A program made the translations under genes and the position numbers. From Microlunatus phosphovorus NM-1 (lineage in GTDB: Bacteria; Actinomycetota; Actinomycetes; Propionibacteriales; Propionibacteriaceae), in assembly GCF_000270245.1 (NCBI RefSeq), contig NC_015635.1, positions 3,906,001 through 3,970,000 on the forward strand: a stretch of DNA of 64,000 nt. The letters are read 5' to 3'. Positions 33,710 to 42,039 of the stretch are shown one piece after another; the first letter of the stretch is position 1, and each line of letters begins with the position of its first letter. The notes under the pieces were generated by a model. The model saw only the letters and a list, made by a program, of their open reading frames with translations, did no database searches and was not told the origin of the DNA.

Positions 33710-34699
33710 ATGACGGGTTCGACTCATGACCAGACGCGACTCATGACCGGGCTCGAGCAGGCCGCCGAGATCGCCGGTGGCACGTTCACGATGGGCTCCG
33801 ACCGGCACTACCCGGAGGAGGCACCCACCCACCGGGTGCGGGTGGACGGGTTCCGGATTCAGCGATCTGCGGTGACGAACGCGGAGTTCGCCGCATTCGT
33901 CACCGCCACCGGCTATCTGACGGTGGCCGAGCGACCGCTGGACCCGGCCGATTTTCCCGGCGCACCTGCAGAGAACCTGGTGGCGGGCTCGATGGTCTTC
34001 ACCCCGACGCCCGGACCGGTCGATCTGCGCCACCTCAGCCAATGGTGGATGTGGGTACCGGGCGCCTCCTGGCGACACCCGCTCGGCCCGGGATCCGACC
34101 TGACGGAGCTGGCCGATCACCCGGTGGTGCACATCGCGTACGAGGATGCGGCCGCGTACGCGAACTGGTGCGGCGCGGCGCTGCCCACCGAGGCCCAGTG
34201 GGAGTACGCGGCCCGCGGCGGGCTGGCCGGTGCCGCGTTCACCTGGGGCGACGCGGCCCGCCCGGATGGCCGGCTGATGGCCAACACCTGGGACGGACCC
34301 GATTTCCCCTGGCGGTCGACCGGGGAGTCGGGCTGGCTGCGTACCGCTCCGGTGGGCAGCTTCCCGGCCAACGGATACGGCCTGCACGACATGGCGGGGA
34401 ACGTGTGGGAGTGGACCCAGGACTGGTGGACGTCGCGACACCCCGAGGACGCCGCGAAGCCGTGCTGTGTGCCGGTCAACCCGCGCGGCGGCGAGATCTC
34501 CGACAGCTTCGACCCGCGGCAGCCGCAGTTCGCGATCCCGCGGAAGGTGATCAAGGGTGGCTCGCACCTGTGCGCCGACAGCTACTGCCTGCGTTACCGG
34601 CCGGCCGCGCGCCGACCACAGCCGGTCGACACTGGCATGAGCCACATCGGCTTCCGCTGCGTCTGGCCGGCCACCGATGAGCCCGAAGAGCCGTCGTGA
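33710..34699 (+). CDS. Formylglycine-generating enzyme (SUMF1/EgtB/PvdO fold)
   Basis: Copper-dependent oxidase that converts the sulfatase active-site Cys to formylglycine. The 329 residues show GGTFTMGSDRHYPEEAPTHR near the N-terminus, WWMWVPGASWRHPLGPGSDL, YANWCGAALPTEAQWEYAAR, GYGLHDMAGNVWEWTQDWW and GGSHLCADSYCLRYRPAARR. The last holds the two Cu-binding cysteines (about 288 and 293, C-x4-C) expected of true FGEs, so this is not merely an EgtB relative. ATG 33710 lies just after the sulfatase stop (33696). Coexpression with its substrate is clear from spacing. Confidence 0.95.
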   Translation: MTGSTHDQTRLMTGLEQAAEIAGGTFTMGSDRHYPEEAPTHRVRVDGFRIQRSAVTNAEFAAFVTATGYLTVAERPLDPADFPGAPAENLVAGSMVFTPTPGPVDLRHLSQWWMWVPGASWRHPLGPGSDLTELADHPVVHIAYEDAAAYANWCGAALPTEAQWEYAARGGLAGAAFTWGDAARPDGRLMANTWDGPDFPWRSTGESGWLRTAPVGSFPANGYGLHDMAGNVWEWTQDWWTSRHPEDAAKPCCVPVNPRGGEISDSFDPRQPQFAIPRKVIKGGSHLCADSYCLRYRPAARRPQPVDTGMSHIGFRCVWPATDEPEEPS

Positions 34700-34741
34700 A
34701 CAAGGAGCCAGGGTGAACGAGGAGACCGGGACGAGGAGACC

Positions 34742-35668
34742 ATGAGCGAAGCGATACTGCCGTCCTGGCGACCGAGCCCCACTCGGGATGCGCTGCTGGC
34801 ATTCCTGCAGGCAGCCGAGGCGGTCGCGGTGTCGGATCGAGTCGCGTACTTCGACAACGACGGCACCTTGTGGTGCGAGCGGCCGACGTACGTCCAGTAC
34901 GACTTCTTCGCCGACGAGCTCCGACGCCGCACCGCAGTCGATCCCGCTGTGGCCGAGCGGCCCGAGTTCGCGGCCGTGCTGGCCGGTGACTCGGCCCGGA
35001 TCGCCGAGCTCGGGCTGCCGCGCATCGCCATCGCCCTGGCCGATCTGTTCGCAGGTCTCACCCCCGAGGAGTTCACCGACCGGGTCCGCGACTTCGCCGG
35101 TCGGATGAGCCACCCGGTGCTCGGGCGTCGCCTGGCCGATCTGCGCTATCTCCCGATGCTCGAGCTGATCGACGAGCTCCGTCAGCGCGAGTTCACGGTG
35201 GGCATCGTGACCGGCGGCGGCGCGGACTTCCTGCGAGCGATCAGTGCTGAGCTGTACGAGGTCGCGCCGGAGCTGGTGGTCGGCACTCTGATCGAGCATG
35301 AGCTCGGCCGGACTGCGGCGGGAGCACCCGAGCTACGGAGGACGACTCGGCTGATCGGCGGGGCGAACGAGGGCCCGGCCAAGGTGACGAACATCCAGAC
35401 TCAGCTCGGTCGGCGCCCGTTGCTGGCGGCCGGCAACTCCGCCGGCGATGCCGACATGCTCGACTGGGCGCTCGCCGGACCTGGACCAGGACTAGCGCTG
35501 CTGGTCGACCACGACGACAGTGCTCGGGAGTTCGCCTACGCCAGCGAGTCGGCGACCCTGACGGAGTCGGAGTCCATCACCGCGCTGGCCGCGCGCCGCG
35601 GCTGGACGGTGGCAAGCATGGCCACTGACTGGGAGTCGGTGTTCCCCGCAGGCCCAGTCGGGCACTGA
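34742..35668 (+). CDS. HAD-superfamily phosphatase
   Basis: A 308-residue soluble hydrolase with HAD motif I YFDNDGTLWCERPTYVQYDF (nucleophile Asp near 37), motif II around GIVTGGGADFLRAISAELYE, a lysine in NEGPAKVTNIQT, and motif IV AAGNSAGDADMLDWALAGPG. It resembles the PSP-like HAD group. Third gene of the sulfatase-FGE operon; a phosphatase role on a product or sulfate-related metabolite is only a guess. ATG 34742 is preceded by GAGGAGACC. Several further AGGAG-like units occur in the 42-nt gap upstream. Confidence 0.85.
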   Translation: MSEAILPSWRPSPTRDALLAFLQAAEAVAVSDRVAYFDNDGTLWCERPTYVQYDFFADELRRRTAVDPAVAERPEFAAVLAGDSARIAELGLPRIAIALADLFAGLTPEEFTDRVRDFAGRMSHPVLGRRLADLRYLPMLELIDELRQREFTVGIVTGGGADFLRAISAELYEVAPELVVGTLIEHELGRTAAGAPELRRTTRLIGGANEGPAKVTNIQTQLGRRPLLAAGNSAGDADMLDWALAGPGPGLALLVDHDDSAREFAYASESATLTESESITALAARRGWTVASMATDWESVFPAGPVGH

Positions 35669-35801
35669 GTGGGTCGGCGAGGCTACAGATAGCGCAGCCG
35701 GCGCGCGGTGGCCACGGCCTCGGCGCGGCTGCCTGCGGCGGGCACCGGTGAAATCGATGTCGCGATCGCATGCACGCCGCGCCGGACGCTCCGACGATCT
35801 C

Positions 35802-36239
35802 TCAGGAAGCGCGGGCCGCGGTCTGCTGCTCCAGCCGCCGGCCCAGCACGAAAGACAGCACCCAGAGCCCGGCGAAGATGGCGCCGATCGCGTACATGGC
35901 GGGAGTGAACAACCCGAGCAGGATGCCCACCGGTTGGGTGATCCAGCCGATCAGATAGCCGACCGGTTTGCGCAGCAGACCGGCCGCGGTCACGGCCAAC
36001 AGCGCCCCGACACCCCCGGCGGCAAAGGCGGTCCCGGCGGGTACGCCGGATACCAAGATCATCACCGGCACGGCCAGGCCGAACACGACCACCTCGAAGA
36101 GCAGGAGGGTGAGCATCACCACCCGCATCGGGTTGGTGTTCGGCAGCGCGTAACTCCCTCCCCGCCGACCCACCCCCTCACTCTCTCCCCGCCGACCCAC
36201 CCCCTCACTCTCTCCCCGCCGACCCACCCCCTGGCTCAT
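35802..36239 (-). CDS. DUF4233 membrane protein
   Basis: A 145-residue protein downstream of folC, the usual actinobacterial position for DUF4233. It has four hydrophobic helices (VVMLTLLLFEVVVFGLAVPV through TPAMYAIGAIFAGLWVLSFV) and a basic C-terminus. Function unknown. The ATG at 36239 overlaps the folC stop as ATGA. The N-terminus is extended by a nine-residue unit, GVGRRGESE, repeated almost three times. It comes from 27-bp DNA repeats and is likely unstructured. Confidence 0.88.
   Translation of the reverse strand: MSQGVGRRGESEGVGRRGESEGVGRRGGSYALPNTNPMRVVMLTLLLFEVVVFGLAVPVMILVSGVPAGTAFAAGGVGALLAVTAAGLLRKPVGYLIGWITQPVGILLGLFTPAMYAIGAIFAGLWVLSFVLGRRLEQQTAARAS
36160..36232. repeat. 27-bp tandem repeat at the start of the DUF4233 gene
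   Basis: The core CCCCGCCGACCCACCCCCT occurs at 36160, 36187 and 36214, exactly 27 bp apart. The unit is a multiple of three and stays in frame, adding nine residues per copy at the protein N-terminus. Confidence 0.9.
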
Positions 36240-37783
36240 CGCTCGTCCCAACTGTCGTGATCGTGCGCATCGTCGTCGGAATCATCGGCGAAAGGATCGT
36301 CATCGTCGGCCTCGGGATCGGCCAGGGTCTCGCCCTCGACGGTCTCCCCGGTCAGGTGCGCGTCGACCAGGTCCGCATCCCGCGCGTCCCAGTCGTCGGT
36401 CGAGTCCGGCTCTGGGGTGCCCTCCTGATCCGCGTCCTGATGGACCAGCAGGGTCCTTGCCTCCCCGACCAGCACGACGGATCCGGTGACGAGGACGCCA
36501 GGGGCGCCGACGCCGTCGGACTCAGCCAGGGTCACCGCCGTCTCGATGGCGTCGTCGAGTCGCGGAGCGACGGTCACCCGCTCGGCCCCGAACACCTCCG
36601 CGGCCAGCACGGCCAGTTCCTCGGCGGGCATCCCACGGCTGGTGGAGGCGACCTGAGTCACCACGACCTGCTGCATGACCCCCGACCAGATCTCGAGGAC
36701 GCCACGGACATCCTTGTCGGCCATCGCACCGATGACCCCGATCAGCGGCGTGAACTCGAACGCCTCGGTCACGGCCGCGGCGGCCGCTCGGGCGCCGTGC
36801 GGGTTGTGCGCGGCATCCAGCACGACGGTCGGCGAACGGCGTACGACCTCCATCCGGCCGGGCATCGCGACGGTCGCGAAACCCTCCCGGACAACCTCCG
36901 GGTCGAGCGCCTTCATGCCCAGAAACGCCTCGACCGCCGCCAGAGCCTGGGCCGCGTTGGCCGCCTGGTGGGAGCCGTACAGCGGCAGGAAGATGTCACC
37001 GACCGGGCCCTCGGCGGCATTGAGCCGGAGCAGTTGACCACCGACGGCAGGCATCCGTTCCAGCACACCGAACTCCAGGCCTTCGCGCTGCGCCAGCGCC
37101 CCGACCTCCGCGCATCGCTCGAGCAGCACGTGCGCCGCCTCGATCGGCTGGCCGGCCAGGATGGCCTGCGCGCCCGGCTTGATGATGCCGGCCTTCTCTC
37201 GGGCGATCTCGGTGGTGGTCTCGCCGAGCAGGTGTGCGTGGTCGATGTCGATCGGAGTGATCACTGCGACGTCGCCGTCGGCGACATTCGTCGCGTCCCA
37301 GCTGCCACCGAGCCCGACCTCGACGATGGCCACGTCGACCGGGGCATCGGCGAAGGCCGCGTACGCCATCGCGGTGATGATCTCGAAGAAGGTCATCGCG
37401 ACGCCGTCGATCTGGCGGTCGTCCACCAGCTCGATGTAAGGCTCCAGCTCGCGATAGATCTCGTCGAAGCGGTCCTCGGAGATCGGCTCGCCGTTCAGCG
37501 CGATCCGCTCGGTCACTGACATCACGTGCGGACTGGAGAAGCGTCCCGTCCGCAGCCCGGCGGCCCGCAGCAGAGCGTCGATCATCGCCGCGGTGCTGCC
37601 CTTGCCGTTGGTGCCGGTGAGATGGATGACCGGATAGGCCCGTTGAGGGTCGCCGAGCAACTCGGTCAGCGCCGTGATTCGGCCCAGGCTCGGCGCGATC
37701 CGGTGCTCGGGCCAGCGTCGGGTGAGGGCGGCGACGATCTCGGCGTGCGAGGCATCGGGGGAAAGCGTGGGTGTCTGCGACAT
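36236..37783 (-). CDS. folC: Folylpolyglutamate synthase / dihydrofolate synthase
   Basis: Adds glutamate to dihydropteroate and to folates. The 515 residues carry the P-loop HLTGTNGKGSTAAMIDALLR near 56, the SPHVMSVTERIALNGEPISE segment, VAIVEVGLGGSWDATNVADG and TPIDIDHAHLLGETTTEIAR, all FolC hallmarks. VVLDAAHNPHGARAA in the second half is the ligase C-terminal domain. The last 75 residues are an acidic tail (EADDDDPFADDSDDDAHDHD) absent from most FolC proteins. In many actinobacteria valS precedes folC; here valS is 4.3 kb away on the other strand. Confidence 0.95.
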   Translation of the reverse strand: MSQTPTLSPDASHAEIVAALTRRWPEHRIAPSLGRITALTELLGDPQRAYPVIHLTGTNGKGSTAAMIDALLRAAGLRTGRFSSPHVMSVTERIALNGEPISEDRFDEIYRELEPYIELVDDRQIDGVAMTFFEIITAMAYAAFADAPVDVAIVEVGLGGSWDATNVADGDVAVITPIDIDHAHLLGETTTEIAREKAGIIKPGAQAILAGQPIEAAHVLLERCAEVGALAQREGLEFGVLERMPAVGGQLLRLNAAEGPVGDIFLPLYGSHQAANAAQALAAVEAFLGMKALDPEVVREGFATVAMPGRMEVVRRSPTVVLDAAHNPHGARAAAAAVTEAFEFTPLIGVIGAMADKDVRGVLEIWSGVMQQVVVTQVASTSRGMPAEELAVLAAEVFGAERVTVAPRLDDAIETAVTLAESDGVGAPGVLVTGSVVLVGEARTLLVHQDADQEGTPEPDSTDDWDARDADLVDAHLTGETVEGETLADPEADDDDPFADDSDDDAHDHDSWDER

Positions 37784-37818
37784 GGCCTTCCGAGTCTAGT
37801 GGGCCGCCCTCCGATCAA

Positions 37819-37860
37819 CGTGTGAATCTGCGTGGCGTACTCCCCACGTGAACTCACGCG
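37819..37860. terminator. Imperfect inverted repeat between the siderophore-binding gene and folC
   Basis: Arms around GTGTGAATCTGCGTGGC and CCACGTGAACTCACGC pair imperfectly across about 42 nt, just past the 3' end of the siderophore-binding gene on the minus strand. It may act as a terminator for that gene; folC's promoter must be in the same 87-nt gap. Confidence 0.4.
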
Positions 37861-37870
37861 TTGTCTGCGG

Positions 37871-38933
37871 CTACGACTTCTCTGTCGAGGTGCTCGGATT
37901 CCCGTCCACCGCAGCCGCCAGACGCGGACCCAGCTCCTCCACCAGATAACCGATGCTCAGCACCGTCATCAGCGAGAAGGCCTCGTATACACCGTCACCG
38001 GGCTTGGTGAAGATCTCGCGGCCCTCCTTGTGCACCGCGAGTGAGGTGTAGGCCTTGTTTGCCTCGATGTCCTTGCGGCCGTTGCCCTCCACCAGCCAGA
38101 CCAAGGCATCCACGTCGAGCAACTCGACACTCTCATCGCTGAGGTCACCACCCCAGGCGCTCTTGGTCACCTTGTCCAGATCAGCGGGCAGGCTGAAGCC
38201 GAGGTCAGCGAGCAGCCGGCACCTCGGATCCTGCGACCCGTACACGAACACGCCCTCCCAAGGAGTGGCGGCCAGGGCGGTCTTGCCGGCGAACTCCGGG
38301 TTGGCGTCCTTGACGGCCTGAACCCGCTTCTTGGCGTCCGCAACCAGGACGGTCATCTGCTGAGGCCGGCCCAGCGCCTGGCCCACGACGGTGGCCTGAG
38401 CGTCCCATGGGACGCCCCATTCCTCGTACTCCTTCAAGGGCGCGATCGTCGGCGCGAGCTTGCTGAGCTTCTCGTAGTCGCTCTTCGTCATCCCGGAGTA
38501 GATCCCGATGATCAGGTCCGGCTGTAGCTCGGCGACCTTCTCGAACTGGATCCCCGTCGGTGTCGGTGAGGACCTTGGGCTCCGGCGCGGCAGCCAGGGC
38601 CGGCGTGGCCCAGGGGCCGAACAGCTTGCTCTTCCCCAGGTCGAACCAGGTCGTCGAGCCGACCGGCACCACGCCGAGTGCCACGCAGTCGTCCTGCTCC
38701 TTCAGCCCGACCGTGACGATCCGCTGGCGCGCGGATTCGACGGTCGTGCTGCCGTACTTGTGGTCGATCGTGACCGGATAGGCCCCCTCCTCGACACCGC
38801 TGGCCGGCGGCGCCGGCGTACCATTGGTGACCGTGCCGCCCGACCCTGCCGAGGCATTGCATGCGGACAGTCCGGCCACGGTGGTGGCCAGCGCGGCCGT
38901 GGTGAGCAGGAAGTGGCGGCGTGACAGTGGCAT
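37871..38933 (-). pseudogene. Iron-siderophore ABC transporter substrate-binding lipoprotein, frameshifted
   Basis: The two halves lie in different frames. The first (38933 to about 38555) starts MPLSRRHFLLTTAALATTVA and has a lipobox LSAC, then TVESARQRIVTVGLKEQDDC and PKVLTDTDG. The second (from about 38553 to 37871) resumes QFEKVAELQPDLIIGIYSGM and runs to the end through LADLGFSLPADLDKVTKSAW. Removing one base from the run of four C at 38552-38555 restores a single frame of about 353 codons. Either a real inactivating mutation or a sequencing error in a homopolymer. Intact members bind ferric siderophores outside the membrane. No permease or ATPase genes are adjacent. The twin-arginine signal suggests Tat export. 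Confidence 0.85.
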
Positions 38934-38956
38934 CGGATCCCCTTGAGGCGCGAAAG

Positions 38957-38975
38957 TCAGGTAAGGCTATCCTGA
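38957..38975. promoter_or_regulatory. DtxR/IdeR-like iron box
   Basis: TCAGGTAAGGCTATCCTGA matches 15 of 19 positions of the actinobacterial iron-box consensus TTAGGTTAGGCTAACCTAA and is itself nearly palindromic. It ends 24 nt before the ATG of the siderophore-binding gene, where an iron-loaded DtxR/IdeR dimer would repress transcription. Confidence 0.75.
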
Positions 38976-39017
38976 TTCAGGCGGACCCAAGCTCGGAAGA
39001 CCGGAAGAGATTGCGTG

Positions 39018-39860
39018 TCAGTCGACCACTGCACTCAATGGCGTCGGGTCCTGGCCAGTCAGGTCCTTGACCGCGCTCGTGGTCAGATCCATGAAGCCCT
39101 CCCGCGTGGCGGTGCCGAACGAGGCGAGCAGTCCGGCCACCAGCTCGGGCAGTCCGGCGGCGACCAGGCCCGCCACGTACTGCTCGTCACTCACGTCGAC
39201 GACCTCGACCGACCCACCCCGCAGACCGGCCGCAAGATCGGCAAGGTCTCGTGTCGAGACGCCGGCCGGACCGCTGATGTCGTAGACCTGTGCCGGGTCC
39301 GGGTGCAGCAGCGCGCCTGCCGCCGCAGCGGCACAGTCGGTGCGGGTCACGTAGGAGGTGAGCCCGGCGCCGGCATTGGTGACCAGGCTGCCCGAGGCCG
39401 CGGCCTGCTGAATGGTGGGCACTTGGAACTCGGAGTACAGGTTGTTCCGCAGGGCAGTCCAGCGCAGTCCACTCGCGGCCATGGCCTCTTCGGTGGCCTG
39501 GTGCGACGGCACCACTCCGGCGGGATTCTCCGCGACCGGGTTGGTGACCGAGGTGTAGAAGAGGTGCCCGACACCGGCTTGCTTGGCGGCCTCGATCGCG
39601 GCGAGCTGACCAGGCAGCCGAGTGCCTACGTCGTCGGCGGAGATGATGAGCAACCGGTCGACGCCGGCGAATGCGGCCGGCAGCGTGTCCGGCTTGGTGA
39701 AGTCCGCCGGGCGCGCCGTGGCCCCGAGAGCCACCAGATCGGCGACCGCCTCGGGGCGCCGAGTGATCAAGACGACCTGGGACGGATCGGTCGCTGCAAT
39801 CAGGCGCGCGGCAACGAGTCGACCGAGGTTGCCGGCAGCACCGGTGAGGGCGATGGTCAT
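39018..39860 (-). CDS. NmrA-like NAD(P)H-binding reductase (QOR2-like)
   Basis: A 280-residue atypical short-chain dehydrogenase. The nucleotide-binding loop is IALTGAAGNLGRLVAARLIA (GxxGxxG). RWTALRNNLYSEFQV and GAGLTSYVTRTDCAAAAAGA are typical of quinone oxidoreductase 2/NmrA proteins. It likely reduces quinones or senses the NADP(H) ratio. No catalytic Tyr-xxx-Lys motif. Divergent from an Rrf2-type regulator 92 nt away, a common pairing for redox-stress genes. ATG at 39860. Confidence 0.9.
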   Translation of the reverse strand: MTIALTGAAGNLGRLVAARLIAATDPSQVVLITRRPEAVADLVALGATARPADFTKPDTLPAAFAGVDRLLIISADDVGTRLPGQLAAIEAAKQAGVGHLFYTSVTNPVAENPAGVVPSHQATEEAMAASGLRWTALRNNLYSEFQVPTIQQAAASGSLVTNAGAGLTSYVTRTDCAAAAAGALLHPDPAQVYDISGPAGVSTRDLADLAAGLRGGSVEVVDVSDEQYVAGLVAAGLPELVAGLLASFGTATREGFMDLTTSAVKDLTGQDPTPLSAVVD

Positions 39861-39952
39861 GCGGGATCTCCTAGAATTGTGCTTACTCTGACGACGAATG
39901 TGTGCGATTAGAACTGTAGTGAGAGTTGCGACGATATGAAAGGATGGATCGC

Positions 39953-40378
39953 ATGGCGAGACCGACCAGCACCCACTTCGCCGTCGCGGTGCACGTCCTG
40001 ACCTACCTCGCCAGCCCAGCCGCGGAGGCTCGAGCGGTGAGCTCCGAGGAACTCGCCCAGAGTGCCAACGTCAATCCGGTCCACGTACGCCGTGTTCTCG
40101 GACCGCTGCGAGAAGCCGGACTCGTCTCCTCCCGTCCCGGCCCGCGAGGTGGCTGGGGACTGACCAGACCGGCAGCGCAGATCGGCGTGGCCGACGTCTG
40201 GAGCCTGGTGCAGGCGGACGAGCACGTGCTCGGCCTGCACGGGCCCAACCCTGCCTGCCCGGTCGGTCGATCAATACAGCACTCACTGACCGACTTGGAC
40301 GCCCTCGTCCGTGAGTCTGTGCGGCGCACGCTCGGCGCAGTAAGCGTCGCCGACCTCGCCGCCCAGGTCAGCGTTTAG
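39953..40378 (+). CDS. Rrf2-family regulator without Fe-S cysteines (YwnA-like)
   Basis: A 141-residue winged-helix regulator with segments THFAVAVHVLTYLAS, SSEELAQSANVNPVHVRRVL and RPGPRGGWGLTRPAAQIGVA. The IscR/NsrR-type three-cysteine cluster site is absent; only one Cys remains, in PNPACPVG. It is therefore probably not an iron-sulfur sensor and resembles YwnA-like members. I start at ATG 39953, preceded by AAAGGA; ATG 39944 is too close to that site. It likely controls the divergent NmrA gene and itself. It is followed by the 52-bp repeat array. Confidence 0.88.
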   Translation: MARPTSTHFAVAVHVLTYLASPAAEARAVSSEELAQSANVNPVHVRRVLGPLREAGLVSSRPGPRGGWGLTRPAAQIGVADVWSLVQADEHVLGLHGPNPACPVGRSIQHSLTDLDALVRESVRRTLGAVSVADLAAQVSV

Positions 40379-40923
40379 CAACGGACCGACCGCAGTTCCC
40401 CCGCTGAACACCGACGGGCTCCGCGCGTCTCTGGCCCGCGGGCGCGAAACGTACGCAACTCCCGCCCGCGCCCCCTGGCGCTCGTCTCTGACCCGCGGGC
40501 GCGAACCGTACGCAGCTCCCGCTCCCCTGCTGCTCAGCTTTGGCCCGCGGGCGCGAAACGTACAGGCCTTCCGCGCCCCTGCTGCTCAGCTTTGGCCCGC
40601 CGGTTCGAGACGTACTCAGCTACCGCGCCCCCTGCTGCGCGTTCTTGACCCGCGGGCGCGAAACGTGCTCGGATCGCACCCTGCCGCGGACGTCCTTGAC
40701 CCGCGGGCGCGAAACGTACGCAGCTCCCGCTCCCCTGCTGCTCGTCCTTGGCCCGCGGGCGCGAAACGTGCTCGGATCGCACCCTGCCGCGGACGTCCTT
40801 GACCCGCGGGCGCGAAACGTACGCAGCTCCCGCTCCCCTGCTGCTCAGCTTTGGCCCGCCGGTTCGAAACGTACGCGACACCCGCGCCCCTGCTGCTCAG
40901 CTTTGGCCCGCCGGCGCAGGAGG
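40379..40923. repeat. Tandem array of about 52-bp repeats between convergent genes
   Basis: The core TGGCCCGCGGGCGCGAAACG (or TGACCCG...) begins at 40432, 40489, 40541, 40593, 40646, 40697, 40749, 40800 and 40852, with a partial copy at 40904. Spacing is 51-53 bp, except 57 bp for the first. Each unit has a shared 22-25 bp head and a tail of two types: type A (CAGCTCCCGCTCCCCTGCTG) in copies 2, 6 and 8 and, diverged, 3, 4 and 9; type B (CTCGGATCGCACCCTGCCGC) in copies 5 and 7. Copies 5-6 and 7-8 look like a 103-bp duplication. The unit is not a multiple of three and no coding capacity is convincing. The first 53 bases after the Rrf2 stop hold nothing recognisable. Confidence 0.9.
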
Positions 40924-41808
40924 TCAGGCCGCTGCCAGCATCCGTTCGGGCACCTCGTCGTCACACGCCGCGAAGAAGGTGCCGACCACGTCTTCGAGAT
41001 GGCCGACCGACTCGGCGGCGAACAGGATCGGCTGATAGCTGGTGATGTCGTAGTTCAGGGTGGCCATCTGGACCAGGTCCAGCGGCCTGATCTCCATGTG
41101 GCTGAACTCGTCCATCTCGCCATAGCTGGACAAGATGCCAGCCCCGTACGCCTTCAGGTCCGGGCCATCGAACATCACCCCGAACTCCATGGTGAACCAG
41201 AAGATGTCGGCGATCACCTGGACGGTCTCGTCCCGTTCGGCGCGCGCGACGGCGGCCCCGGCGGCTTGGGTCAGCGCGGCGAAACGTGGGCTGGCCAGCT
41301 GATTGCCGTGCCCGAGCACCTCGTGGATGACGTCGGGCTCGGGGGTGTAGAGCGGCTCGGAAGGATGCCGCACGTACTGGGTCGAGTGGAACACCCGATC
41401 GCCGAGGGAGGAGTAGAACTCGCGCAGCTCGACCAGCCCGGGGGCGGCGACATAGCTGAACCCCGTTAGTCCGGTGAGGGCGGCGCTGACCTCGTCCAGC
41501 TGCGGGATCTGCTCTGTGGGCAGGCCGAGTCGCTCCTTGGCCGCCAGGTATTCCGGGTGCGCCCGGCGCCGGTGCTTGTCGGCCAGTTCGTGGCTGACCT
41601 GTCGCCAGATCGCGGTCTCACCCTCGGTGTAGTCGATCCGCGGCAACGGCTCACCCGGCTGCCAGGCCACCGCCCGAGCGGCGATCGCGTTGCGCCGGGC
41701 GCGGTAGTCGGGATCGTTGAAGCCTGGGTGGTTGGCTCCCAGGTGCACCTCGACGGTGCCGTCGTCATGGTGCGACACCGGCGAATAGAGCTGAGCTTCC
41801 TCAAACAT
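40924..41808 (-). CDS. phhA: Phenylalanine 4-monooxygenase
   Basis: Pterin-dependent, iron-containing hydroxylase converting phenylalanine to tyrosine in the cytoplasm. In the 294-residue monomer, [20 protein letters not shown] supplies the two iron-binding His (about 161 and 166), and [20 protein letters not shown] supplies the Glu (about 206) and an [12 protein letters not shown] motif. No regulatory ACT domain, as usual for bacterial enzymes. The ATG at 41808 has GAGGAGG 6 nt upstream. Its stop is 4 nt from the end of the 52-bp repeat array. No pterin-recycling gene is adjacent. Confidence 0.95.
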   Translation of the reverse strand: MFEEAQLYSPVSHHDDGTVEVHLGANHPGFNDPDYRARRNAIAARAVAWQPGEPLPRIDYTEGETAIWRQVSHELADKHRRRAHPEYLAAKERLGLPTEQIPQLDEVSAALTGLTGFSYVAAPGLVELREFYSSLGDRVFHSTQYVRHPSEPLYTPEPDVIHEVLGHGNQLASPRFAALTQAAGAAVARAERDETVQVIADIFWFTMEFGVMFDGPDLKAYGAGILSSYGEMDEFSHMEIRPLDLVQMATLNYDITSYQPILFAAESVGHLEDVVGTFFAACDDEVPERMLAAA

Positions 41809-42026
41809 CGCGCGGGCCTCCTCGCCGGCGAGCGGGCTGGATCAGGCAACCAGGACACCACTTCAAGCGCGTATGGGAAAGACTGCGCTCCCCCACTGGG
41901 CAACTTTTGTTCCGTGGTCCCCCTGGCACGTGGACCCTTGGACAAAATGCGCAGCCGAGGCGACCGCGAAACCGCGGCGCCGGACGACCAGGTGAAACGC
42001 GTTCGCGGGGACTCCGGCGGGCTCCC

Positions 42027-42032
42027 TAGAAT
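42027..42032 (+). promoter_or_regulatory. Possible -10 element giving a leaderless valS mRNA
   Basis: TAGAAT ends 7 nt before the valS ATG at 42040, and no Shine-Dalgarno is visible in the CTCTCTC between. Transcription would start at the A of the ATG. The -35 is unclear. The 231-nt gap to phhA otherwise holds the divergent phhA promoter. Confidence 0.4.
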
Positions 42033-42039
42033 CTCTCTC

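Noticed and set aside
35669-35801. Remnant of a regulator C-terminus (minus-strand frame ending SRAEAVATARRLRYL)
   Set aside because: The frame resembles the end of a LuxR-type helix-turn-helix but is too short, has no start and could be chance in GC-rich DNA.
40432-40920. CRISPR array
   Set aside because: Repeat heads are regular, but the supposed spacers recur (copies 2, 6 and 8 share one, 5 and 7 another), heads vary, and there are no cas genes.
40534-41469. Coding genes inside the repeat array on either strand
   Set aside because: The repeat unit is about 52 bp, not a multiple of three. The reading frames are by-products of the GC-rich repeat and of the phhA gene on the other strand.
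41809-42039. T-box riboswitch before valS
   Set aside because: No T-box consensus or specifier loop could be recognised, and the -10-like element next to the ATG suggests a leaderless mRNA.
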